Shown piece by piece: positions 1 through 5,225 of a stretch of 6,635 bases of DNA. A program made the position numbers and the translations under genes. This DNA is from an uncultured Corynebacterium sp. (GTDB taxonomy: Bacteria; Actinomycetota; Actinomycetes; Mycobacteriales; Mycobacteriaceae), in contig CAJZGD010000143.1 in NCBI GenBank assembly GCA_915275065.1, forward strand, positions 1 to 6,635, given 5' to 3'. The first letter of the stretch is position 1. Every line of letters begins with the position of its first letter. The notes under the pieces were generated by a model. The model worked only from the letters and a program-made list of their open reading frames with translations, searched no databases and had not been told where the DNA came from.

Positions 1-241
1 CGGCGGGTTCGGTGCCGGCGCGGATACCCCATCGCCGTCAGCGGACAAATCGGCTTCGGCATCCGGTGTGCCCACGGAATCCACCGCAACCAGTAGTTCC
101 CAGCCGGCCAGCGACAGCATGTTTAGCGCGCCTTCGCAAAATCGCAAACCTGGTGGTGCGTTGGGCATGATTTACCGGATCATTAATTCGGTGATTGGGT
201 TTTTCGTTCCGGCATTATCCACCCCACTGCTGCCCGAATAG
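1..241 (+). CDS. C-terminal end of a probable exported/surface protein, 5' partial
   Basis: A reading frame open from the left edge (first full codon at base 2) ends at TAG 239-241 and gives 79 residues. The first ~45 are dominated by Ser, Thr, Ala, Pro and Gly, the composition of a flexible extracytoplasmic linker. This is followed by a basic patch (QNRKPGG) and a final hydrophobic stretch (GMIYRIINSVIGFFVPAL) before the end PLLPE. The other two + frames are closed by stops at about 94 and 171. No LPXTG sorting motif is present and no catalytic domain is visible, so I cannot name a function. The hydrophobic tail could be a membrane-associating helix or the end of a folded domain. The start and any signal peptide lie outside the window. 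The frame choice rests on composition and openness only. Confidence 0.55.
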   Translation, partial: GGFGAGADTPSPSADKSASASGVPTESTATSSSQPASDSMFSAPSQNRKPGGALGMIYRIINSVIGFFVPALSTPLLPE

Positions 242-255
242 TCGGGTGTATCGAG

Positions 256-334
256 TGCTGAGCTGGGGTTGTGGGGGAGGGGCGGTTTGCGTGGCCGCGC
301 GTAATCGAGTGCGGTGGCAAACTCCAGCTCAGAA
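256..334. repeat. Inverted repeat pair 1 of a 15-base intergenic motif
   Basis: The arm at 256-270 (TGCTGAGCTGGGGTT) is nearly the reverse complement of the arm at 320-334 (AACTCCAGCTCAGAA). Thirteen of 15 positions pair by Watson-Crick rules, one more forms a G-T wobble, and one is a mismatch. The 49-base spacer is GC-rich. There is no T-run on either side, so it does not look like a simple intrinsic terminator, although it starts only 14 bases after the upstream stop codon. Confidence 0.7.
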
Positions 335-477
335 AATCTGAAGCCTCATCGGTGGGGGCGGGTCACGCCTGCATGCTGGGCGAATCATGGGCATAATGGT
401 CCATCTGGGGCAGCGTCCCGGTTTGCCAAGCTAGACTTTCTCGATTCAGAGGGTGTTGGCGGGGCGGCCTTCAACCA

Positions 478-587
478 GAACTCCAGCTCAGAACTTGTGA
501 TACCCGTAGGCGATGCGGCAAAAAGTCGGCGTGGGGGCGGCTGAAGGGCCGCCATCGGTGAGTATCGGGTGTTCTAAGCTGGAGTTC
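478..587. repeat. Inverted repeat pair 2 of the same motif, long imperfect hairpin
   Basis: Bases 478-494 pair with 571-587 at 16 of 17 positions, the only mismatch being C489 against A576. A second block, 499-503 (GATAC), pairs with 562-566. Near the tip, GGCGGC at 536-541 and GCCGCC at 548-553 form a perfect 6-bp hairpin. The left arm is identical over 15 bases to the arm at 320-334. The whole could fold as a ~110-base cruciform or RNA hairpin. The shared arms across two neighbouring structures suggest a repeated intergenic element rather than chance, but its identity is unknown. Confidence 0.7.
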
Positions 588-627
588 CGTGGCGTGGGGG
601 TAACGGTGGTAGCACCAGTGAAGCGTT

Positions 628-633
628 TATGAT
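628..633 (+). promoter_or_regulatory. Candidate -10 element for the secreted-protein gene
   Basis: TATGAT at 628-633 matches the corynebacterial/sigma-A type -10 consensus at five of six positions. It would place the transcription start near 640, with a 5' leader of about 36 bases. The bases 17 upstream (605-610, GGTGGT) do not resemble a good -35, which is common in corynebacteria. A small inverted repeat, AAAGT 646-650 and ACTTT 657-661, lies within the leader. Confidence 0.4.
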
Positions 634-664
634 TCGATACTTAGTAAAGTCCAATAACTTTTCC

Positions 665-670
665 AAAGGA
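665..670 (+). promoter_or_regulatory. Ribosome binding site AAAGGA
   Basis: AAAGGA sits 5 bases upstream of the ATG at 676 and fixes that codon as the start of the secreted-protein gene, in agreement with the signal peptide that begins there. Confidence 0.75.
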
Positions 671-675
671 AAATC

Positions 676-1389
676 ATGAATAATCGACTGGTGGCGCTCA
701 TCGCCGCCATGATTGTCGGAATGTCACTAGCGCCACAGGTTGCCGGTGCCGAGGACGCCGATGGCCCCAATCCGTTCACGCTCACATTCGCCAATGGGAT
801 GTGTAGCTTCGGGGTCAATGACCAGAACCCCGAAATGAAACTATTCCGCCAAGACAGCTCTATCAACCGAAGCTACGTATTTCACGAGGTCGCCAAGGAA
901 GTGCCGGAGTTTGCCGAGATTCGGGCGATGAACCCCAAACTGGAAGACAAAACCGACCCGGCTTACCAAGCGCAATGGAAGTCGGTGGCCGGCAAGCTGA
1001 AAACCGCCGGCTACACGGACGGAGACATTACCTGGCTGGACCGGCAATTACGCAAAGGCCTGCTGCCCTACCCTTTGTCCGCCGTATACAAGCCCGGCAA
1101 CCATCCCATCTCGCCCCAAAAAGCCAAACAGTGGATCGACAGCGAAAACAAGGGGCGAACCCAGTTTTTCGTGTCCAAAAACTTCCGCTACCTACTTGGG
1201 GACGGGCCACAGCTGCACGAATACGCCTATTGGCTAGATGATGATCATGCGCCGCAGCCGGCCCCGAAGCTTTCGGCAAAAATCATGGACAAAGGGAATG
1301 CCGGGTTCGAGCCACAGTTGCAGCGGTCAAGGCGCATGGCGGGTTATGGTCACGACAAGTTGGAAGAATGCGCCCGACTGGGCCAGTAG
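676..1389 (+). CDS. Secreted protein of unknown function, 237 aa
   Basis: The ATG at 676 follows a good ribosome binding site and begins a typical Sec signal peptide. It has a short positive start (MNNR), a hydrophobic core to about residue 20, and a likely signal peptidase I site after AGA at residue 25. The mature protein (~212 residues) is soluble-looking and charged, with no membrane segment. It has only two cysteines, Cys43 (NGMCSFG) near the start and Cys232 (EECARLGQ) six residues from the end, which could form a disulfide joining the two termini. Notable stretches are KSVAGKLKTAGYTDGDITWL around residues 100-120 and an aromatic, acidic segment HEYAYWLDDDHAP around 180-192. I recognise no family, enzyme motif or surface-anchoring signal. 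It is probably monocistronic, with its own promoter-like signal and ~97 bases before scrB. It is unlikely to belong to the sucrose pathway. The gene call is firm and the function open. Confidence 0.85.
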   Translation: MNNRLVALIAAMIVGMSLAPQVAGAEDADGPNPFTLTFANGMCSFGVNDQNPEMKLFRQDSSINRSYVFHEVAKEVPEFAEIRAMNPKLEDKTDPAYQAQWKSVAGKLKTAGYTDGDITWLDRQLRKGLLPYPLSAVYKPGNHPISPQKAKQWIDSENKGRTQFFVSKNFRYLLGDGPQLHEYAYWLDDDHAPQPAPKLSAKIMDKGNAGFEPQLQRSRRMAGYGHDKLEECARLGQ

Positions 1390-1401
1390 CGTTGGTCTCT
1401 C

Positions 1402-1419
1402 TGAGCTCGTCGAAGCTCA
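1402..1419. repeat. Short perfect inverted repeat between the secreted-protein gene and scrB
   Basis: TGAGCT at 1402-1407 and AGCTCA at 1414-1419 pair perfectly around the 6-base spacer CGTCGA. An 8-base palindrome, CCCATGGG, follows directly at 1420-1427. The pair begins 12 bases after the upstream stop but has no T-run after it, so it is at best a weak terminator. It could equally be a protein-binding site 55-85 bases upstream of the scrB start. Confidence 0.4.
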
Positions 1420-1474
1420 CCCATGGGAAACGTCGACAAGCACGAGCTTCTCACCTTGTGATGTGGGATGCATC

Positions 1475-1480
1475 TATCAT
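1475..1480 (+). promoter_or_regulatory. Candidate -10 of scrB, placed for a leaderless mRNA
   Basis: TATCAT at 1475-1480 matches the -10 consensus at five of six positions and ends six bases before the A of the ATG at 1487. Transcription would therefore start on or within a base or two of the start codon. The absence of a well-spaced Shine-Dalgarno sequence before that ATG fits this. The -35 region (about 1452-1457, CACCTT) is poor. A small palindrome, TCAC-CTT-GTGA (1451-1461), overlaps it. Confidence 0.4.
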
Positions 1481-1486
1481 GGCTAT

Positions 1487-2884
1487 ATGAGTTCTGAAAC
1501 ATTTTTCCGCCCGCGGTATCACATCACACCGCCTCAGGGGCGACTCAATGACCCCAATGGCGTCTTCGTCTCCCCACGCACCGGCCGGCTTCATGTTTTC
1601 TATCAACATGATCCGGCGTTTCCTTTTGGCAAGAAACGCACCGGCTGGGGGCATGCCTCCGCCGAACTCGACACTCTTCGGTGGCTGCACCATCCCGATG
1701 CGCTCTACCCCGATGCCGCCTACGATCTCGACGGTTGCTACTCCGGTGGCGCGGTCGTTGATGGCGAACAGGTCTACCTGTTCTATACCGGCAATCTGAA
1801 AGAACCCACCGCCGATGGTGGTTTTGCGCGCCGGGCCACCCAAAACCGAGTGAACGCAACCGACCCCGATGGCCTCATGGGGGGCGTGTATCGTCGTGAT
1901 ACGGCGAACCCGCTTATCGATGGTCCCGCCGCTGGATACACCGCCCATTATCGGGATCCCATGATTACCCGCGACCCCCGCGATTCCCACGATGGTTGGC
2001 GCATGGTCATTGGCGCCCAACGGGAAGATGAAACTGGGGCAGTGGTGCTCTATCACAGCGATGATCTGCACAACTGGAATTTTGTGGGGGAACTGGAGTT
2101 CGATACCACTCATGCGGTTCCGGGCACTGCCCCAGACCTGGTGCCGGGTGGCTACATGTGGGAATGCCCAAACCTGATTACCCTGCGCGATGTGGTGACC
2201 GGAGAAGATCTGGACATTCTGATTATCTGCCCGCAGGGCCTAGAGCCGGTGACTACCGATACCGCTACCCACTATGCCAGCAGCGACCAATGTGGCTATA
2301 TCGTTGGGAAGTTGGACGGCACCCGGTTCACCGTGCTTCGAGGATTTAGTGAATTAGATCACGGTCAGCAGTTCTATGCGCCACAGATCACTGGGTTTAG
2401 TGAAACCTCAGGTTTATTACTTGGCTGGATGGGATTGCCGGGACAGGATGATACGCCGTCGGTGGCGGCGGAAGGGTGGGTGCACTCGCTCACCGTGCCA
2501 CGGCGGGTGGAAGTACATAATCACGTGTTGAAGCAAACCCTGATTGTGCCCGAATCTGTCCGTAATAGTGAGATTAATCACGCAGATTCTGGGATTCTGT
2601 GGCATTCAGAATGTCTGAACGGACACGAAACCACATTAGTGATTACCGGGTCACAAGGGACGATAGGGGCAACCATTCACTATCTTTCGGGGGTGGATCC
2701 GGTACTAGAGATTGATGTAGCAGGTGACGTGCGTCGGGTTCCGTGCCCACCTGGCGAGTTGACTGTTTTTGTGGATCGTAGTGCGGTTGAGGTCACAGCT
2801 GCTGATGGGGCCATTGCTGCTAGTTTTGTTACCTTCCCAAATGTCAATGAGATTTGGAGCACAATCGCAAGAAACTGTGATTAG
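1487..2884 (+). CDS. scrB: Sucrose-6-phosphate hydrolase, glycoside hydrolase family 32
   Basis: This 465-residue cytoplasmic enzyme should hydrolyse sucrose-6-phosphate, made by the adjacent PTS permease, to glucose-6-phosphate and fructose. All three GH32 catalytic motifs are intact: NDPNG at 21-25 with nucleophile Asp22, RDP at 156-158 with transition-state stabiliser Asp157, and WECP at 225-228 with acid/base Glu226. Residues ~8-325 form the beta-propeller. The C-terminal beta-sandwich ends with the family-like segment DRSAVEVTAADG from Asp430. There is no signal peptide, which argues for an intracellular phosphate-sugar hydrolase rather than a secreted levanase. The sequence closely resembles C. 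glutamicum ScrB as I remember it. The frame is open upstream to 1238, but that part overlaps the secreted-protein gene. ATG 1487 puts GH32 homology almost at the N-terminus. GTG 1463 is an in-frame alternative. Fructose would need another enzyme, not present here. Confidence 0.95.
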   Translation: MSSETFFRPRYHITPPQGRLNDPNGVFVSPRTGRLHVFYQHDPAFPFGKKRTGWGHASAELDTLRWLHHPDALYPDAAYDLDGCYSGGAVVDGEQVYLFYTGNLKEPTADGGFARRATQNRVNATDPDGLMGGVYRRDTANPLIDGPAAGYTAHYRDPMITRDPRDSHDGWRMVIGAQREDETGAVVLYHSDDLHNWNFVGELEFDTTHAVPGTAPDLVPGGYMWECPNLITLRDVVTGEDLDILIICPQGLEPVTTDTATHYASSDQCGYIVGKLDGTRFTVLRGFSELDHGQQFYAPQITGFSETSGLLLGWMGLPGQDDTPSVAAEGWVHSLTVPRRVEVHNHVLKQTLIVPESVRNSEINHADSGILWHSECLNGHETTLVITGSQGTIGATIHYLSGVDPVLEIDVAGDVRRVPCPPGELTVFVDRSAVEVTAADGAIAASFVTFPNVNEIWSTIARNCD

Positions 2885-2887
2885 CTA

Positions 2888-2916
2888 TTGTTTTTATGTT
2901 GCAATGATTGTTAAAT
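2888..2916 (+). promoter_or_regulatory. Candidate promoter of ptsS
   Basis: TTGTTT at 2888-2893 and TTAAAT at 2911-2916 are separated by 17 bases and resemble -35 and -10 elements. This would let ptsS be transcribed separately from scrB with a leader of about 80 bases. Read-through from scrB is also possible, because no terminator lies in the 121-base gap. The match is moderate and AT-rich chance matches are common. Confidence 0.3.
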
Positions 2917-2933
2917 AGAGGGGGTAGACAATC
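2906..2933. repeat. Inverted repeat overlapping the candidate ptsS promoter
   Basis: GATTGT at 2906-2911 and ACAATC at 2928-2933 are perfect reverse complements with a 16-base spacer. The left arm overlaps the putative -10 of ptsS. The position suits an operator for a sugar-responsive repressor, but the arms are short and I cannot match them to a known regulator. Confidence 0.3.
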
Positions 2934-2991
2934 GGACTTCGCAAAAATGTGAGTTTGTGTGGTTTTTGGGGAGTTTCGATCAACTAAACAT

Positions 2992-3000
2992 AGGGAGAAG
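2992..3000 (+). promoter_or_regulatory. Ribosome binding site of ptsS
   Basis: AGGGAGAAG at 2992-3000 is a purine-rich Shine-Dalgarno sequence 5 bases before the ATG at 3006. It supports this start, which coincides with the beginning of the IIB domain. Confidence 0.75.
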
Positions 3001-3005
3001 TTCTT

Positions 3006-5003
3006 ATGCAACATAAAGAGGTTGCTGACCGCGTCCTTAAAGCGGTCGGCGGCGAAGACAATATCGTCGCCGCTGCTCACTGCGCAACCCGCCTGCGTAT
3101 GGTGCTGAAAGATTCGAAAAAGGTTGACCAAAAGGCTTTGGACAACGACCCGGATCTGAAAGGCACCTTTGAAACCGGTGGGATGTTCCAAATTATCGTT
3201 GGCCCTGGTGATGTCAACACGGTGTTCAAAGAACTCGATAACGCCACCAGCAAGAGCATTGCCGTCAGTACCGAAGAGCTCAAAGAAGTGGTTGCCAATA
3301 GTGGTAACATCTTCACCCGCTCGATTAAGGTGCTGGCGGATATTTTCGTGCCGCTGATCCCCATCCTGGTCGGTGGCGGTTTGCTCATGGCCCTGAATAA
3401 TGTGCTCACCGCTAAAAACCTGTTTGGCGAATTATCCCTCGTGGAGCAAAACCCGCAGATGGAGGGCCTGGCTGGCCTGATTAACCTGCTGGCTTCGGCA
3501 CCATTCGCCTTCCTGCCGATCCTCGTGGGCTTCACCGCAACCAAGCGGTTCGGCGGTAACGAGTTCCTGGGTGCCGGTATCGCCATGGCCATGTTGAGCT
3601 CTGATCTGGTGAACTTCTACCAAATGGCCGAAGCCGAGGCTGCCGGGACCATCGAGCAGTGGAACCTGTTTGGCCTGTTCGTGGATAAGATTGGCTACCA
3701 GGGCACCGTGCTGCCGATCCTCGTGATCTCCTGGGTGCTGGCTACCATTGAGAAGTTCTTCCACAAGAAGCTCAAGGGCACCGCGGACTTCCTTATTACC
3801 CCGATGCTCACGCTGCTCATCACTGGTTTCCTCACCTTCATTGTTATCGGTCCGGTCATGCGTAGCCTGGGTACTGCCCTGGGTCATGGGCTGCAAACCG
3901 TGTACGAGGCGGGCGGCCCCATTGGTGGTTTCCTGTTCGGTTTGGTCTACTCGCCAATTGTTATTACTGGTTTGCACCAGTCGTTCCCGCCGATCGAATT
4001 GCAGCTGCAGCAGCAGGGTGGTTCCTTTATCTTCGCTACCGCATCCATGGCCAATATCGCCCAGGGTGCCGCAACGCTGGCCGTGTTCCTGCTGGCCAAG
4101 GGCGAAAAGCTCAAGGGCCTGGCCGGTGCCTCCGGCGTGTCCGCCGTGCTGGGCATCACCGAGCCCGCTATCTTCGGTGTGAACCTGCGGCTGCGCTGGC
4201 CCTTCTTCATTGGCATCGGTTCCGCCGCTGTTGGTGGCGCCCTGATTGCCCTGCTGAACGTGAAGGCCGTTGCGCTGGGTGCCGCCGGCTTCCTGGGTGT
4301 TGTGTCCATCAAGGCCGAAGACATGGGTCCCTTCATGATCTGCGCCGTGATTACCTTCATCGTTTCCTTCGCCGCCGCCTTCGCCTATGGCCGCTACCTG
4401 GCACAACGCAACGGCAGCATTGATCCCGACGATGTGGGTACCGCCGTTGAGACCGGCACCGACGCCGCACCCGTTGTGACCACCGAGGTTGCTGCAGACA
4501 ACGCCCTCCCGGTTATTGCCCCGTTGACCGGTGAGGTCAAGCAGTTGGCAGCAGTGTCCGACCCAATGTTCGCCCAAGGTAAGTTGGGTGCAGGTCTGGC
4601 GATTGTCCCAACCGTGGGTAAGCTGACCGCGCCGATCACTGGCAAAGTTGTGGTGGCATTCCCGTCCGGGCACGCGTTCGCTATCCGTGGCAAGGGCGCC
4701 GACGGCAAGAACGTCGAGGTTCTCATGCACATCGGATTTGATACCGTGAATCTCAAGGGTGAGCACTTCAAACCTGCAGCACAACAGGGTGATGAGGTGC
4801 AGGCCGGAGACCTGTTGGGCGAATTTGACATTGATGCCATCAAGGCCGCAGGATATGAGGTAACCACCCCGATTGTGGTGTCGAACTCGAAACGCACCGG
4901 CCCGGTGATTCCTGCCGCAGGTCTGCCATTGCCGAGTAACATTACTGCTGGTGATGCACTCATGACGGTTGATCCGAAACCGGTCCCAGCCGAAGCCCAG
5001 TAA
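3006..5003 (+). CDS. ptsS: Sucrose-specific PTS permease, EIIBCA
   Basis: This 665-residue inner-membrane permease takes up sucrose and phosphorylates it, using phosphate passed from PEP through EI and HPr. The domain order is IIB, IIC, IIA. IIB (about 1-80) carries the phosphocysteine Cys26 in AAHCATRLR. IIC (about 100-465) is strongly hydrophobic, with IPILVGGGLLMA, GLHQSFPPIE and the conserved GITEPAIFG loop (Glu386). An Ala/Thr/Val-rich linker (about 468-498) leads to IIA (about 499-655). That domain has two family histidines, His556 in SGHAFAIRG and the phospho-accepting His575 in LMHIGFDTVNLKG, so every phosphotransfer residue is present. Length, order and sequence match C. glutamicum PtsS as I remember it (about 660 residues). 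Its place 121 bases after scrB supports sucrose rather than beta-glucoside as substrate. No antiterminator-type RNA hairpin is evident upstream. A terminator follows within 10 bases. Confidence 0.96.
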   Translation: MQHKEVADRVLKAVGGEDNIVAAAHCATRLRMVLKDSKKVDQKALDNDPDLKGTFETGGMFQIIVGPGDVNTVFKELDNATSKSIAVSTEELKEVVANSGNIFTRSIKVLADIFVPLIPILVGGGLLMALNNVLTAKNLFGELSLVEQNPQMEGLAGLINLLASAPFAFLPILVGFTATKRFGGNEFLGAGIAMAMLSSDLVNFYQMAEAEAAGTIEQWNLFGLFVDKIGYQGTVLPILVISWVLATIEKFFHKKLKGTADFLITPMLTLLITGFLTFIVIGPVMRSLGTALGHGLQTVYEAGGPIGGFLFGLVYSPIVITGLHQSFPPIELQLQQQGGSFIFATASMANIAQGAATLAVFLLAKGEKLKGLAGASGVSAVLGITEPAIFGVNLRLRWPFFIGIGSAAVGGALIALLNVKAVALGAAGFLGVVSIKAEDMGPFMICAVITFIVSFAAAFAYGRYLAQRNGSIDPDDVGTAVETGTDAAPVVTTEVAADNALPVIAPLTGEVKQLAAVSDPMFAQGKLGAGLAIVPTVGKLTAPITGKVVVAFPSGHAFAIRGKGADGKNVEVLMHIGFDTVNLKGEHFKPAAQQGDEVQAGDLLGEFDIDAIKAAGYEVTTPIVVSNSKRTGPVIPAAGLPLPSNITAGDALMTVDPKPVPAEAQ

Positions 5004-5009
5004 TTGAAT

Positions 5010-5063
5010 CGCTTTTCGACGCCCCTAGGGGTTTGCCCTGAGCGTCGAAAAGCGTTATTTTTT
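5010..5063 (+). terminator. Intrinsic terminator of the scrB-ptsS unit
   Basis: CGCTTTTCGACGC (5010-5022) and GCGTCGAAAAGCG (5042-5054) form a perfect 13-bp stem with a 19-base loop. The T-rich tract TTATTTTTT at 5055-5063 follows immediately. It starts 7 bases after the ptsS stop codon. A CCCCTAGGGG palindrome (5022-5031) overlaps the stem base and loop and offers a competing fold. The T-run is on the + side only, so it acts on transcription from ptsS. Confidence 0.95.
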
Positions 5064-5085
5064 ATAGTGTAACCTCAGGAAAAAC

Positions 5086-5113
5086 TCAGACTCATACCAC
5101 GGTATGAGTCTGA
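5086..5113. promoter_or_regulatory. 28-base near-perfect palindrome, candidate operator
   Basis: TCAGACTCATACC (5086-5098) and GGTATGAGTCTGA (5101-5113) are exact reverse complements around a 2-base centre (AC). No T-run follows, and the ptsS terminator already lies just upstream, so a second terminator is not needed. The dyad is 54 bases or more upstream of promoter-like bases for the adaptor gene, which fits a dimeric or double-dimer transcription factor site. It could also form a tight RNA hairpin in a read-through transcript. The cognate protein is unknown. Confidence 0.6.
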
Positions 5114-5139
5114 CATCAGGGTTTCCCCCCACCCCAAAA

Positions 5140-5156
5140 GCGTGCTAGGGCGTGCT
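5140..5156. repeat. Direct repeat of GCGTGCT with 10-base period
   Basis: GCGTGCT occurs at 5140-5146 and again at 5150-5156, one helical turn apart. It sits just upstream of the candidate -10 elements of the adaptor gene. Tandem half-sites on one DNA face are typical of activator or response-regulator binding, but two 7-mers are slim evidence. Confidence 0.3.
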
Positions 5157-5166
5157 GCACAATTGT

Positions 5167-5180
5167 TACTATGCTAATTT
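5167..5180 (+). promoter_or_regulatory. Candidate -10 region of the adaptor gene
   Basis: Two overlapping options exist: TACTAT at 5167-5172, or TAATTT at 5175-5180 preceded by an extended TGC (5172-5174). Either would give a leader of about 40-50 bases before the GTG at 5226. Neither has a good -35. A promoter is expected here because the strong ptsS terminator isolates the gene. Confidence 0.35.
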
Positions 5181-5208
5181 TACTTTCGATACCGTTAATT
5201 CAGGAAGC

Positions 5209-5215
5209 AGAAAGG
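5209..5215 (+). promoter_or_regulatory. Ribosome binding site of the adaptor gene
   Basis: AGAAAGG at 5209-5215 lies 10 bases before the GTG at 5226. The next in-frame ATG (5310) falls inside the membrane segment and would delete most of it, so the GTG is the better start. Confidence 0.5.
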
Positions 5216-5225
5216 CATAGCAGCA

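Larger units (their letters stand above)
242..675. other. 434-bp gene-free region rich in inverted repeats and G-tracts
   Basis: No credible gene is found between the stop at 241 and the start at 676. The stretch carries four copies of a 15-base motif related to AACTCCAGCTCAGAA: two forward (320-334, 479-493) and two reverse-complement (256-270, 572-586). It also carries four copies of GTGGGGG (271-277, 352-358, 531-537, 594-600). A 76-codon GTG-started frame at 314-544 has no convincing ribosome binding site and mostly translates the repeats, so it is not called. No tRNA fold and no T-run terminator is apparent after the upstream gene. The last ~50 bases hold the promoter-like and ribosome-binding signals of the next gene. 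Confidence 0.7.

Noticed and set aside
314..544. A 76-codon GTG-started frame in the first intergenic region
   Set aside because: It has no convincing ribosome binding site. Its repeated NSSSE segments are just translations of the 15-base DNA repeat, and it spans hairpin-forming DNA.
1402..1427. Hairpin and CCCATGGG palindrome as the terminator of the secreted-protein gene
   Set aside because: The stem is only 6 bp and no T-run follows. It is kept as an inverted repeat of unknown role.
1238..1486. Upstream extension of the scrB frame by 83 codons
   Set aside because: It would overlap the secreted-protein gene by about 150 bases. GH32 homology begins right after ATG 1487, and the extension has no signal peptide or family similarity.
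2949..2963. TGTGAGTTTGTGTGG as a possible GlxR (cAMP-receptor type) site before ptsS
   Set aside because: Only the left half-site TGTGA matches. The expected TCACA right half is absent, so this is a half-site at best.
3432..4784. A 450-codon open frame on the minus strand opposite ptsS
   Set aside because: It lies wholly inside the well-supported ptsS gene. Its product is low-complexity, rich in Gly, His, Gln and Glu, with no domain, as expected from the mirror of GC-rich third positions.
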